Part shown: piece by piece, positions 21,872-32,603 of the stretch
How positions within the stretch are numbered: the stretch's first letter is position 1
How the letters are laid out: the number at the start of each line of letters is the position of its first letter
Source: Takakia lepidozioides
Taxonomy: Eukaryota > Streptophyta > Takakiopsida > Takakiales > Takakiaceae
Direction: 5' to 3'
Length of the DNA: 60,000 nucleotides
Assembly: GCA_030704615.1 (NCBI GenBank)
Contig: CM060731.1
Span: 89,200,756-89,260,755 of the forward strand
The notes under the pieces: model-generated
What the model was told of the DNA's origin: nothing
Databases searched by the model: none
What the model saw: only the letters and a program-made list of their open reading frames with translations
Program-made: the position numbers and the translations under genes

Positions 21872-21968
21872 CCAAGAGAGAAGGCAACAAGGAAAAAAAA
21901 AAAATGTGGGGGGGGGAGTGACTGAGCAGCTGCTGCTCTCTTTTAAGCTCTCGACACCCTAAATTCAA

Positions 21969-22352
21969 GGTCGGATGATGGGTTCAGCTGCAACATATGT
22001 CCAACACCAGATATCCTAAGTTAATCGACTCTATATCTTGGAAACAGGACCGCCCTGTCAAACAGGGTGAGCCCTGGGAGAAGAGAGTAAAAGAGGTTCT
22101 CAAGGATCTGAATCTGGACCCGCAAGTCTTGACGTTGCTGGATAAACCTGACTTAGAGAGTGTAGTGTCCAAAGCCATGTCTATTACCAGAAAATTGTCC
22201 GATGAAAATGAAGTTAGGAAGAAAACTTCCCTGAACCTGTTTCCAGTCTGTGACATGGGGGAGGACATCATGGATGCGCTCAAGGGTCTATCCCACTCTT
22301 GGCACCAGACCTAAATTTAAAGTCAGGGCAAGAAGATTACCTTTGAACAGAG
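21969..22352 (+). mobile_element. LINE fragment, tandem unit 3
   Basis: Same 5' boundary again. An open stretch (21997-22314) includes NTRYPKLIDSISWKQDR, SITRKLSDENEVRKKTSLN and CDMGEDIMDALKGL, then a one-base shift. It ends near 22352 without the zinc motif. Confidence 0.8.
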
Positions 22353-22481
22353 TGCAATTTCCCTGACGTACCTATGCTGCCGGTGGTGCTTGAAGCGAGC
22401 TGGCGCGGCGAGCTACTGCGGTGATGTCGCGGCTGCCAGCGGCGCGGGTCCCCGCCGCTGCAGGGCATCTCTCCCCCGCTC

Positions 22482-22486
22482 ACCAC

Positions 22487-22524
<38 letters not shown>
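22482..22524 (+). repeat. CT microsatellite
   Basis: A (CT)n run of about 42 bp ends the tandem LINE region. Confidence 0.9.
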
Positions 22525-22526
<2 letters not shown>

Positions 22527-22799
22527 AGCTCGTTAGGTCGCGCCTCTGCGCGGCGTTCCTACCACACAGGGGAGAGAGACATCAGCCCGTGCTTAGGGCA
22601 AGAAAGAAAGACAGAAAGTGAGGGCGGAGGCGGTGCTTACCTTGGGCGTTGGAGCGGCGTTGGGGCAAACTCCTTGGGGCCTTGTGACCACCTCGGGCTC
22701 AGCAGCAGGTGCGTTTCTCCTCCACCCTAAACCCCACTCTCTGAACTACCTCTCTCCCAAATAACAAACGAAAACGGGAGGGGAAAGAGATGCTTCAAG

Positions 22800-23082
22800 C
22801 ACTTAGGGAAAGAAAAAAGGGCGCGGCGCCCACGTGCGACGCCAGGCCGTCGCACGCCTACGCCTGCCCTTTTTTTGAAATGTAAAAATGAAGTTTGCGA
22901 CGGCTGGCCGTCGTTTCTTGCGACCCCCGGCCCCATAAATAAAAAAACATGTCGCCCCCCGCGACGGCTGTCCGTTGCGGGGTGCGACCCCCAGGTAAAA
23001 AATAAATAAAAACTCGTCGTCAAATGCGACGCCAGGGTGTCGCAGGAGGCGACGGCCGACCTTTCTGGGTTTAGGGTTTAGG
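22800..23082. mobile_element. Second cluster of GC-rich palindromes, probable CACTA subterminal region
   Basis: It contains GCGACGCCAGGCCGTCGC (22827), GCGACGGCTGGCCGTCG (22897), GCGACGGCTGTCCGTTGCG (22961) and GCGACGCCAGGGTGTCGC (23026), the same word family as 9240-9850. A possible decayed terminus, CACTTAGGGAAAG, sits at 22800. The similarity to the first cluster implies a second element of the same family. Confidence 0.55.
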
Positions 23083-23472
23083 GCCTTTTGGGTTTCTTAG
23101 GGTTTTTTTTTTTTTTTTTTTTTTCCATATGGTACTGGGTTAGGGTGTTTGCTTTCTTTATGGTGTTGGGTTTTGGATTGGCGGTTTTGGTTGTGGGTCT
23201 TGGGGTTAAAAGGATAAACGGTGTAATTTGGATTCACATACCCAAAATGTGGTTCAATCTGATAATCGCAAAGCGCTGGGTCTCAACAAATTTTTCCATG
23301 GTGTGGGCATCTTGAAGATAGAACGAGAGGAAGGATTTATTGTCTTGGGCTCTAGCACCATAGGGATGCTCCCCCTTTGGTTACCAATTTGGAAAGCCCC
23401 GAGGCATAGGATTTTTTTGCCAACGGTTTTTGAGAAATGAAAGTGTTGGTGGTGTGTGTTAATTAGGATGGG

Positions 23473-24845
23473 ATGGTGAGGAAACATCGACCTGTCTCCC
23501 TCGAGGATGGGGAGGTAGTACCACATATCGATTGTGGCCCTAGAGCGACCATTTTTCGTGGCGAGGAGGCACCCATTGCACCTGATCCAATACAGGCTGC
23601 CGGGCACAATCGTAGAAGGGACTGGAGCCAAATTTCAGGTGTTGCGGAGGATGTTGACACTCCGGGATCGAGTCGGGCGCGCCGCGGGTTGCCCCCTCGC
23701 GGGCCACCCCGTCCAACCACATCCACCTTTGATACCCCCGACAGGATTGAGTGTTGGTGCACTAAGTGTTGGGAACGGATACCGCCGGGCGGCACCAGAC
23801 CACCGAGGCGGCGACCGCATGTTGTCGAAAAACATTACAAGAAGAACAAGATTGCGGATGCGGCAAAGGTGGGTGTTTTTCCCACCCCTCTCATCAACAT
23901 TCATTTAAGGTACATTTAGGTTTATCTAATAATATAGTATGATTGGTAAGCATACATGAATCAAAATTACGACATAAGTATTGATGCGTCGTTCACTACG
24001 CACATTGCAACCACGACTGGATGCCCAAGCTCGCAGGAGGCATTTCGCGCCGGTCTACTTGCAGAATTTGTGCCAGAGCATGTGCTCGATGTGACCAGTT
24101 GGTTCCCCCAGCAGCACGTAGATGAGATGCGTAGGGTCGAGGGGTATCGTAGGTGTCGTAGGCGTTATGGCCGGCGACGAGCAGGCCCACCCCCTCCAGT
24201 TTCCTCAAGCGGTCCCCCTGATCATGGCCTCCCCCCCGTCTGTTTCTTTGCCTGATCCACCTCCGGTTGTACCTGATCCGGATGTTGTACCCCCAGCTGC
24301 ACCTTCGACATTACATCCTCAACCACCTCCACTTTCATCTCCTCCGCCAGCAGTACCACCACCATCACCACCTCCACCTCCACCTCCACCTCCACCTCTA
24401 CCTCCACGTGCATGTGCCCCCCGAACCCCTAGGAGGGGTCAGCTTTGCCCTAGGTTTCCTCCCCTTCGGCTTGGGCGGCCTGAGCCGGATCCTCGCCCCC
24501 GATGGGAAGCGCATAGGACTATGTTACTGAGGACCGTCCAGCCCTCCCACCCCCATCCGAGAAAATGTGGAGTTCGAGTATTGGGGGAGACGGTATGTTG
24601 TGAGAGCCGCTACAGACCCTGCTATGGGTCGGGGTTTATTCACGGTCAATGATATTGTGGTTCCTCCTCGGAGAAACATCATGGTGGACTTGTTTCCCTA
24701 CTACGGTCCATACTACACCTCCGCGGAGTTCCGTACATTACACCTCGAAGCCCCATACATCCTATCCTACATTTTGTGTATCAACGGACAGGATATACGT
24801 AGACGGGGGTTGTCTCCCATTGAGATCAGATTTTGTGATGGTGAC
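23473..24845 (+). pseudogene. Zinc-finger, proline-rich and SET-like gene cut by an LTR insertion
   Basis: Exon 23473-23868 ends AAG|GTGGGT. It contains IECWCTKCWERIP ... PHVVEKHYKKNK, a C-x2-C...H-x4-H pattern like a BED-type DNA-binding finger. A probable second exon starts at 24037 after CTCGCAG (EAFRAGLLAEFVPEHVLDVT). From 24190 to 24420 the DNA is a CCACCT-rich microsatellite, read as polyproline. From about 24531 another frame gives VEFEYWGRRYVVRAATD then PAMGRGLFTVNDIVVPP and FPYYGPYYTSAEFRTLHLEA. The G-x-GLF..xDI pattern resembles the start of a SET methyltransferase domain. The frame stops being native at 24846, where the gypsy LTR begins. The other half is not in the window. Frames differ between parts, so introns or frameshifts remain unresolved. 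Confidence 0.45.
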
Positions 24846-25828
24846 TGTCAAGCGGCTTTTACTCACCCATCCCTTCGCTATCCGAGGTGGAAACTCCAAG
24901 ATATAAGAGTTGGATATCTCTAAGCACTCAGCCCACTTAGAACAATCAGTCATGACCTACAGCTAGTGAATCATGGTTGTGCTTCTTATTTGTATTTCTT
25001 CTTGCTTTCATGTTAGCAAATTACCTTACTGTGTATACTGAAGCATCAGATTGCTTCAGTATCTACCAGGTTCCATTCACTCATCCATTCATTCCACAGC
25101 TTCACTCATGTCTCTCTACACAGTGTGATTGTATCGAATAAGTATCAGATTCAGATTTATCATGTATTAGGCCGAAGCCCATGTGTCTCTAATCTGCTCT
25201 ACAGTATCACTACAGCTTTGCATGTAACAAACACTACTAATCATCTCTCCTCCTTCACCGTGCTCTCCATCCTTGCTCCCGTTCTTGCTCTCCGCCTGAT
25301 CTCCTCTCATGTATGACCAAGAAGTGCTCTCCATGAAGTGTGTCCCCTCCCTGTTGCTGCACTCCTTAATCTACTTGCAAGCTGTTCTAACTACCTAACG
25401 AATTAACTGTCACCTAAGTAAACACGTTCCCTCTGCAGATGTCGTTCCCACACAGTCGTTCCCTGCCAATGATAACCGTTCCCTACGTACGTTGTGACGG
25501 GCTGTGATTGTGCCGAGCTGTGACTGGCTGTGTAAAGCTGTGTCGGGTTTTGATAGACTGTGACTAGCTGTGATAGACTGTGATAGACTGTGACTAACTG
25601 TGATAGGTTGTGTAAGGCTGTGTCTGGCTGTGATAGACTATGATAGGCTGTGTACGACTGTGTAAGACTGTGACTAAGTGTGTAAACCTGTCTACCACCC
25701 CTAAAGCCTGTGCCTGTCACCCCTAAGACCTCTGTTGGTCTAAGTCTACCATCCGTAAGTCTGCGCAAAAATTAAGGGTACCCCACAGAGCCCATAAAAG
25801 TGTCTAAGTCCCAGACAGCCCTCTACCA
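24846..25828 (-). mobile_element. 3' LTR of a Ty3/gypsy element
   Basis: 983 bp. On the minus strand it starts TGGTAGAGGGCTGTC and ends CCGCTTGACA. The boundary is fixed by comparison with the other LTR copy, which ends CCGCTCGACA at 51210. A polypurine tract adjoins its start. It contains a CTGTGAY-type tandem repeat (25490-25690). The flank GTGAC at 24841-24845 is the candidate target duplication. Confidence 0.85.
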
Positions 25829-25830
25829 TA

Positions 25831-25844
25831 CCCCTCCCCCTCTC
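25831..25844 (-). other. Polypurine tract of the gypsy element
   Basis: GAGAGGGGGAGGGG on the minus strand, two bases before the 3' LTR. Confidence 0.8.
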
Positions 25845-25861
25845 AAAAAGCCGTGTCCTCA

Positions 25862-26130
25862 CGGTTTACTATTTAGGATCAGCAAACCTTTGTGAGCGAG
25901 CACTCTTTTGTCGGTGAGAGTCTCTTGAAGGGCTCTGTGTTCGAGCTTGAGCCCTGTCACTGGCTGATGGAGGCGATTGAGCACCAAATGGAAATGTCTG
26001 ACCCTCCTGTGGTTGATAACGAGGTAACCTCTCAGGCATAGGAGATCCCCATCGTTTCTTCTTTGCCATATGGAGTGCATAGTCCTCCGCCATGTCAAAA
26101 GGTTCCTCGAGCTCTATGAATGAGGGCCAT
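25862..26130 (-). pseudogene. End of the gypsy accessory gene
   Basis: The minus-strand frame reads MAEDYALHMAKKKRWGSP and a glutamine/serine/arginine-rich tail ending RSQRFADPK. It is separated from the rest of the accessory gene (27070-30420) by the inverted protease segment. No domain is recognised. Confidence 0.4.
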
Positions 26131-26149
26131 GAATGAGGGCCCGGTGGTG

Positions 26150-27065
26150 GCAGCTCACATGGTTAGGCCATGTTTTGTACCAGAAGTATACAATGATAGT
26201 AACCCGAAGCAAAGCTAAACTAATACCTCCAGTGGATGAGGAAGAAGATGGTAATGAGGATGGCAGTGATGTACCTGAAGATTATGAGGCTTGGAGAGAT
26301 GAGAAGGAACTGCACAGGGAAGTGGCTGACACCATAAGGGAAATGTAGAAGAATACTGATATTCCTATGGCAGATACCTCTGACTCTGAAAGAGAAGATG
26401 GAGAGGGTGGAGATGAAGTGAAGAAGGAAGCTGCACAAGTGCAGAGTAATGAAGGGATTTTGGCTGAAGTGATATGCCAGACCAAAGCTGAGATTACCAT
26501 TGGGTAGCTATTGGCTGTGGCACCTCATTGTAGGCACAGGCTGTATCAAGCAATTAATTAGATTGCTCATGTGACAGAAAACACAGACCTGAATAGCAAG
26601 GTGACAAGTTATAATGTGAGACCTGAAGGGCCAGAAACAGTCATGGATTTTGATGATTCTATGCCAGTAATCCAATTGAGAATTGGAAGCACAGACTTGA
26701 CTGATGTACTGATAGATGGAGGTTCGGGAGTGAATATTATGACAGACCAATTAAGGCAGAAGCTTGGTCTGAGTAACATGAAACCAGCCCCATTTACAGT
26801 AACAATGGCAGATCAATGGAGTGTATAGCCTTTAGGCTTGATAAGAGGAGTAAAGATACAGATCCAAGACATGATTTTTAAGATCACAGTGACTGTGTTG
26901 AAAATGGATGATGTCATGGAAGCTTATTCCTTATTGCTGGGACGACCATGGCTGAAATAGGCCAGGATATTCCATGACTAGAATTCCAAGTTACTGACTG
27001 TGCATGATGGGAAGCACAAGATACATGTCACCACTAAGAAATCTAGTAGGCTGAAGAACCAGTAA
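26150..27065 (+). pseudogene. Retroviral-type aspartic protease segment in reverse orientation
   Basis: The plus-strand frame has an acidic lead (PPVDEEEDGNEDGSDVPEDY), then IQLRIGSTDLTDVLIDGGSG, the active-site region of a retropepsin (here D-G-G-S rather than D-S/T-G), and YSLLLGRPWLK, the usual C-terminal hydrophobic motif. Several in-frame TAG codons interrupt it. It lies inside a gypsy element whose other genes are on the minus strand, and that element lacks a protease between gag and reverse transcriptase. Confidence 0.75.
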
Positions 27066-27069
27066 TATC

Positions 27070-30000
27070 AGAATCATCTTCCCCCCTGAGGTGTTTCGGT
27101 GGCCGAACTTTAAGTGGCTCCTCAGGAATCCTGCGTGGCATACAGTGTTGGCCCACCATGTGTGGAAGCTTAAACTGTACCATTTGCTTTAATCGCTTGC
27201 AAGCAAAATGTGTGAACTCCCTGAACTCCTTGGCCGTATAGGTAAGAGGTTTGCCAATGACTTTGGAACACTGTAAGTATTTCCTTTATAGAGAATATCA
27301 TCAGGGCCCAATTTCTCAAGCCAAATTAAACCATGAACGAAGTTGGGAATCCTTCTGCATCATGACTTTCGCATCATACAGATACATATGAGGTGGAACT
27401 GAAGGTAAGACCCAATGATCCCCACTGGAATAACTCAGAAATCGTGATTGCATCTTTTGCTGCTCAATGTGATAACGCGCAATAAAACAAGCAGCATAGT
27501 AGAATCCACAGCCCATGACAATACTAGATACTTTCTTGGTCTTGGTGTAGATGTACCCATGAACAACCTAGAAGGCAATTAATTCCTTCAACATGGTGTC
27601 TGCTTAGCACCCCTGAGAGCCTGCTCCTCCTTAAGTCTGTATACATCTAATTGCTGCTGTAAAGCCTCTATGCGCTTTGCATGAGGTTCAACCAGGGCCG
27701 CATAGGCAGCAGCCAGATTATTGGCTTCCTTCCAAGCCTTGTTAGCCACAGAGAGTTCATTCTTGTGACTCGTGACTGTTTGCTGCAACTTCAGGATATA
27801 CCTTTCCTTCTCAGCCTCAACCTGACTGTACTGTTGGAAAGTATCCTCATTGCGACTGATAGTAGCCTTCAAATCAGCAATGAGTTTCCCTTGCTCTACT
27901 GTCTCAGCCTCCACCATCATACATCTCTCTGCTTGTCTGTTAATTTCTAATGCAGTTTGCTATAGAGCAGTTGTTAGTGTGGCACATTGGATGGTCATTT
28001 TCTGATGAACTGCCTCCAACTCTGTATGTAGCACGTTCACTTCCTGCAACTTGCCCTCATGCTTCACCTGCAATTGGTATAGCTGTTGCTTATGTGCTTC
28101 ATGCAACTTCTCCTGCTCCAGACCCGCTTGAATTAGATTCCCCTTTGCCAGCTGCAGGGTAGCCTTTGTGTCCTCCAATTCTTTCTGCAACTTGAGGTTG
28201 GCCTCCACATCCACCTTGTTTGCACATTCGGTGGCAATTCTAGCCTCAAACTCCTGCTTGAGTTCCTCTCTCAAAGCTATCAATTGTGTAGATGGAACAT
28301 GGGATTTCACATAAGTGCCCAACAAATTGAGTGTCCTGCTTATGGAACTCATAAGCATGGCCTGCTGTGGGTCTTCATGGGAAACTTGTTGATGGTCCCC
28401 CTGATTCTCCACAGTGTGATGTTTCACCAACCATTCAGGCCATGTTCCCACAAGATCTTCCTGAACGACCTCATCATCCACAGGTGCTGCAGTGCCCTTA
28501 CATTCTACCCCTGGAACCTCCGCCACAAGTTCGGGTATCACATGCACAACAGGGACTTGCTTGGACAAACTCTGCATCTCGGGTACCACTGGTTCCCTGA
28601 CCAAGCCAGAGTTTTCATAGAGAAGGTCACCCTTCTCAATTTCTGCCACTACCTGCTCTGTAGTGGGAATGTCCAACCCTTCTCCTTCCACAGCAATAGG
28701 CTCTGGTGTAACAGCATGGACTAACTGAGTGACCCCAGGAACAACTGAGTCATCTAGTTGTGGTGGTTGTGGTATCGAGGTGATTTCTTCCTCCCTCTCC
28801 AAAGGCCGTGCTTCCAGCAATAACAGCCCCCTATGCTACTGCTCCTCATCCTGCACAAGCGCTATGGAAAACATCATCTTGTGGTTTCCTTGAAGCTAGT
28901 GGGTCTGCCACAGTCATATCCCGCTTCTGCCTCTTGGACTGGTGCTGCCCCTCCAATCCACCTTCACCATGTGAAGAGCCTTGCTCCTCAATTGCAGTGG
29001 TTGCTGTCTCAAACACTCTCATCTCCTTACGTTCTCGCGCATCAAGTATGCAAGAGTCAAGAATAATTTGCGCAAGGACTTGGCCAGACACAATGATCGG
29101 AGACTTAGCAGCAGTGCCTTGTAACCTCTTCTCTTCCACCAGACCATTGTACATTAACTCCGCCCAAGCTACATCCTCTCCCCTCAAAGCTTTCAGTATC
29201 TCCTCCGTGAATGATCTGTTCAAGTACTATTGGTTCTATTTCATGGCAAACAGAATGTTCAGTATTTGGCCAACTTCTCTTAGCCCTGGGTATTCGGCCT
29301 TGGTGCAGGTATATCCTTGAGTTTTAAAGAAACTCCCTTCTTGGAACAAATCCCCTATCTGCAATCTTGCCTTGTGCTCATCCACATCCACATGACCCGA
29401 TGGCAAATTGAACAATTGCTACAAGTACTGGGGAGTAATTTCTATATCTACTCCCCTCACCTGGGTAACTCCTGTTCGAGGCTCAAAGTTCTGAATAAAT
29501 TGAATCATATACTTCCGATGATGCAAGGACCAGTCCTTGCGTAGCAGCCCTTCCAATCTCAACTCCTTCAGCAGTTGCACTGCCTGTGGTGTAGCAATTG
29601 TTTGCTTCTGCAGAATCGTGGTGCTCTTCACCCTGATATCCTCCAGTCCCCTAACTCTCTTCATCCTAGACAAACAAGAAGGCCTTGTTTGAAACAGCTG
29701 TAGGAAAGTTTGCAGGGCATAGAGCATAAAGGTATGGTTGGTACAGAAAGGAACAGGTAAGTATGTGTAAGCCTGTGGGGCTTGCAGATAGTGGGTAAGA
29801 GAGAATGTTCTTTCAATCCATCCGTCTTTGCGCCACTGCATGAGAAGTAAAGCTAATGTGTAGTCTGTATTATCCGCTACAAAGCTATAGCTTTGATTGC
29901 CCCTCTCGTCGAGACGCTGGTTATTCGGAGCCACCCCGACTCTTCCGCTCATAACTCTTCTAATTTCTTGTTTTTGTTTCTTGGAGGGAACCACCTGCAT

Positions 30001-30420
30001 GAAATTCTTGCTCCTGATTGGCTGTTGCCTCCTTGGGTAACTTCTTAATTTTACCCCCCTCAGTGGACATTCCCACCTGGAATGTCCACTAGGACAGCAC
30101 ATGTGGCAAAGATCCATCTTTTCTGTACACGTAAAGGGTTCCGTTACCTTTGCCCTGAATGCATTAATGGGCCCACAAATAGTTTTGGCTGATGTACCGG
30201 GTAGGTACTTTGACGGCCCAGTTTGTCCTCTTGCATGATGACACCCACTTTTGTAATATATGCACCGCGGTGTGCTTCGCCCTAGTGGCTACGTGTTCGA
30301 TTTTAAACATGCTCCCATCTTCCCCTGTCCGAGTGGCACATTCTCCGAGTTTGACTTCCAAGCTGTCATTTCACTTGCCGGCCACTTTTCTGACGTTAAC
30401 CCGCGTCCACCTGTCACTAA
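27070..30420 (-). pseudogene. Accessory gene of the gypsy element (zinc knuckle plus coiled coil)
   Basis: Located 3' of pol and 5' of the LTR. The minus strand reads from about 30420 to 27070 in successive frames with stops. The segment 30117-29419 starts CHMCCPSGHSRWEC, a C-x2-C-x4-H-x4-C zinc knuckle, and continues for 230 residues. 29223-28846 includes a basic patch KRQKRD. 28820-27960 is acidic and then a long heptad-type coiled coil (LQKELEDTKATLQLAKGNLI), continued in 27920-27588 (VEAETVEQGKLIADLKATIS). The segment 27516-27316 adds MGCGFYYAACFIARYHIEQQ. Extra genes after pol are known in several plant gypsy lineages; this one is not recognised. The stops show that the copy is dead. Confidence 0.55.
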
Positions 30421-30429
30421 CCCTATGGA

Positions 30430-30600
30430 CTGTGCAACCCGCGTAGGCTGTGTTGGGCTATGACAGGCTGTGTCAAACTGTGGTAAACTGTGATAGGCTG
30501 TGTGATGCTGTGATGGGCTTTGATAGGCTGTGTGATGTTGTGTGATGTTGTGACGGGTTGTGATAAGCTGTGTGATGTTGTGATGGGCTGTGATAACTAT
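30430..30600 (-). repeat. CTGTGAY tandem repeat inside the gypsy element
   Basis: About 20 short units such as CTGTGATAGG and CTGTGTGATG, the same kind of repeat as in the LTR (25490-25690), placed between the integrase end and the accessory gene. Confidence 0.7.
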
Positions 30601-32129
30601 GCGTACACCCGTGTTCTCCGCTCAGGCCATACACATTCGGCTTTACGACAAGTGCTTCATGCTCCGTTGGTATTACCAGTGCAGCCCGTGACTGTTTCTG
30701 TGTTTCAACATGCAAATAATGCTGCAATGGTTTGTCATGGATACCATTGTATCCCTTCAACTTATTGGCATTGACTCTTCCCAGCATCTCTTTGTTAATG
30801 GTTTGTAACATGACTGTGTTGTTATCATATATCTTCTGTATAACATAAGGTCATTTCCATGGTGACTTAAGCTTAGAAGTTTTAATCTTTCCCTTCTTCT
30901 GCAACCACAGAACCAAATCACCCGTCTTAAAAGTTTTTAGTTTACCTTCATCAAATTGATCCTTCCTCTTCATCTGAATTCTGGTCATGTTATCTGCTGC
31001 ATCAGCATGTACTTCTTCCACATGATATAATTCATGTTTCCTGACTTTAGTTGAATCTTCAATTCCATTCCCTTCCCCATTCAGTTCTCATGGTAGGTAA
31101 CAAGAATTCCACTGGAAGTAAAGCTTCCATACCATAAACCTATTGGAATGGTGTATACTTGGTTGTGACTTTATATGAAGTTTTGTATGACCACAAAGCT
31201 GTCAGAAGCTTTGTATCCCAATCTGTTCTGTTTGCATTGACTATCTTAGCCAAGATAGTGCATAGTATTTTGTTTGTGGCCTCTACCTGCCCATTACCCT
31301 GTGGGTAGTAGGTTGTACACTTCATGTGCACAATCATGAACTCTTTAGTCAATAGTTCTATAGTCTCGTTAATGAAGTGACTTCCCTGGTCACTAATAAA
31401 TTCCAGGGGACAGCCAAATCTTGTAAATATGTTCTCATACAGGAACCTTGTTGTGGACTGGTGTCCACCATGAGTAAGGTAGTATCTAATTGGCCACTGC
31501 CAATCTAACCAATCATCTGCACTTCCTTGCACCTCCACTTCAAATAGACTCGTATCAGGTAGTTGGTCGTCTACTCCCGTGGCGGCCTCTCCTGTTGATA
31601 GGCGTGACAAGTGATCTGCCACAAGATGCAAACGGCCAGGCTTGTAAACAACTTTGAATTCAAACTCGTGCAAGATTATTAACCATCTTGCTATCCTGCC
31701 ACTTATCAAATGCTTGTTCACCAGATAAATCAAAGCCTGATGATCCACATAGAACATAAACTTCCTTCCCAATAGGTAATGTCTGAATTTCTTGACTGCA
31801 TAAATCATTGCCAATGCTTCTCTTTCAGTGGTGCTATAGTTCCTTTCAGCACTGTTCAATAACCCGCTAGCATAGTACACAGGTGAATCTATATTTCCTG
31901 TGATATTTTGGGCTAACACAGCTCCCAATGCTTCTCCTGAGGCATCACAGTGTACATGAAATACTATGTGCCAGTGAGGGTTAATCAACACAGGTATAGT
32001 TGTTACTAACAATGTAAGTTCCTCAAAAGCCTGTTGACATTCAGCTGTCCATGTAAACACTGCATCGGGTGAATGCAAGGTTGACTGGACCAAAATGGAC
32101 GTTACCAGCACAGTTTTAGATGACTGCAA
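30600..32129 (-). pseudogene. Gypsy pol: RNase H and integrase
   Basis: The frame 32129-31140 is open. RNase H residues: FHVHCDASGEALGAVLAQ, YSTTEREALAMIYAVKKF and FYVDHQALIYLV; then a linker. The integrase then runs directly from YYLTHGGHQ to FTRFGCPLEFISDQGSHFIN, with GQVEATNKIL later. The HHCC zinc domain and the first catalytic D are missing by deletion, while the second D and the E are present. After a stop at 31140 the frame continues as a C-terminal chromatin/DNA-binding tail (GDLVLWLQKKGKIK, then NNTVMLQTINKEMLGRVN), interrupted by TAG/TGA codons, to about 30600. Confidence 0.85.
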
Positions 32130-32595
32130 TTGATGGTGTCATCAATTGAAATTTAATTAATTCATTAAAACCAGAAAATATGTATGTCATTGGATTCCTG
32201 GCTTCAATACCCACCCATAGCAACTCTTCAATCATGAATCCGATAAGAAATGACTCCGCTATGGACTTTTGAACACCTTCATTGTGGACTGTTACCGCAA
32301 TGAATGGAATTACAATGGACTCAAGTTCTCCTATGTGCCATTGGTGAATTCCATTGAAATTTGGACATAAGGTGGCCATTTTGGTCCACATCATAGGTTT
32401 GGATTTGAAGTGGCAAAATCATTTGTTATTTGACTCATATGGACTAATATATGTCAAAACAATAGGCGTTTTTTGAAAAGTCCATAGCTCATCTTGTTTT
32501 TTGGATTTTGGGTGTCATTTTTTTTCTAGAAGTATAAAAACCTATAATCTTCAATGGCTAGGTGTCATATTGAATTTTTTTGTAAACTCTAATTC
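32130..32595 (-). other. Unrelated 0.46-kb segment between reverse transcriptase and RNase H
   Basis: The connection domain expected here is absent. A minus-strand frame (32394-32116) reads PNFNGIHQWHIGELESIVIP and IEELLWVGIEARNPMTYIFS, not a known pol part. It resembles leader or gag-flank coding sequence of other retroelements. It probably replaced about 0.4 kb of pol. Confidence 0.4.
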
Positions 32596-32603
32596 CCCTG
32601 AGT

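Noticed and set aside
24222-24413. Valine/glutamate repeat protein on the minus strand
   Set aside because: Antisense reading of the CCACCT microsatellite.
28284-28724. Plus-strand frames across the gypsy accessory gene
   Set aside because: Shadows of the minus-strand coiled-coil coding sequence.
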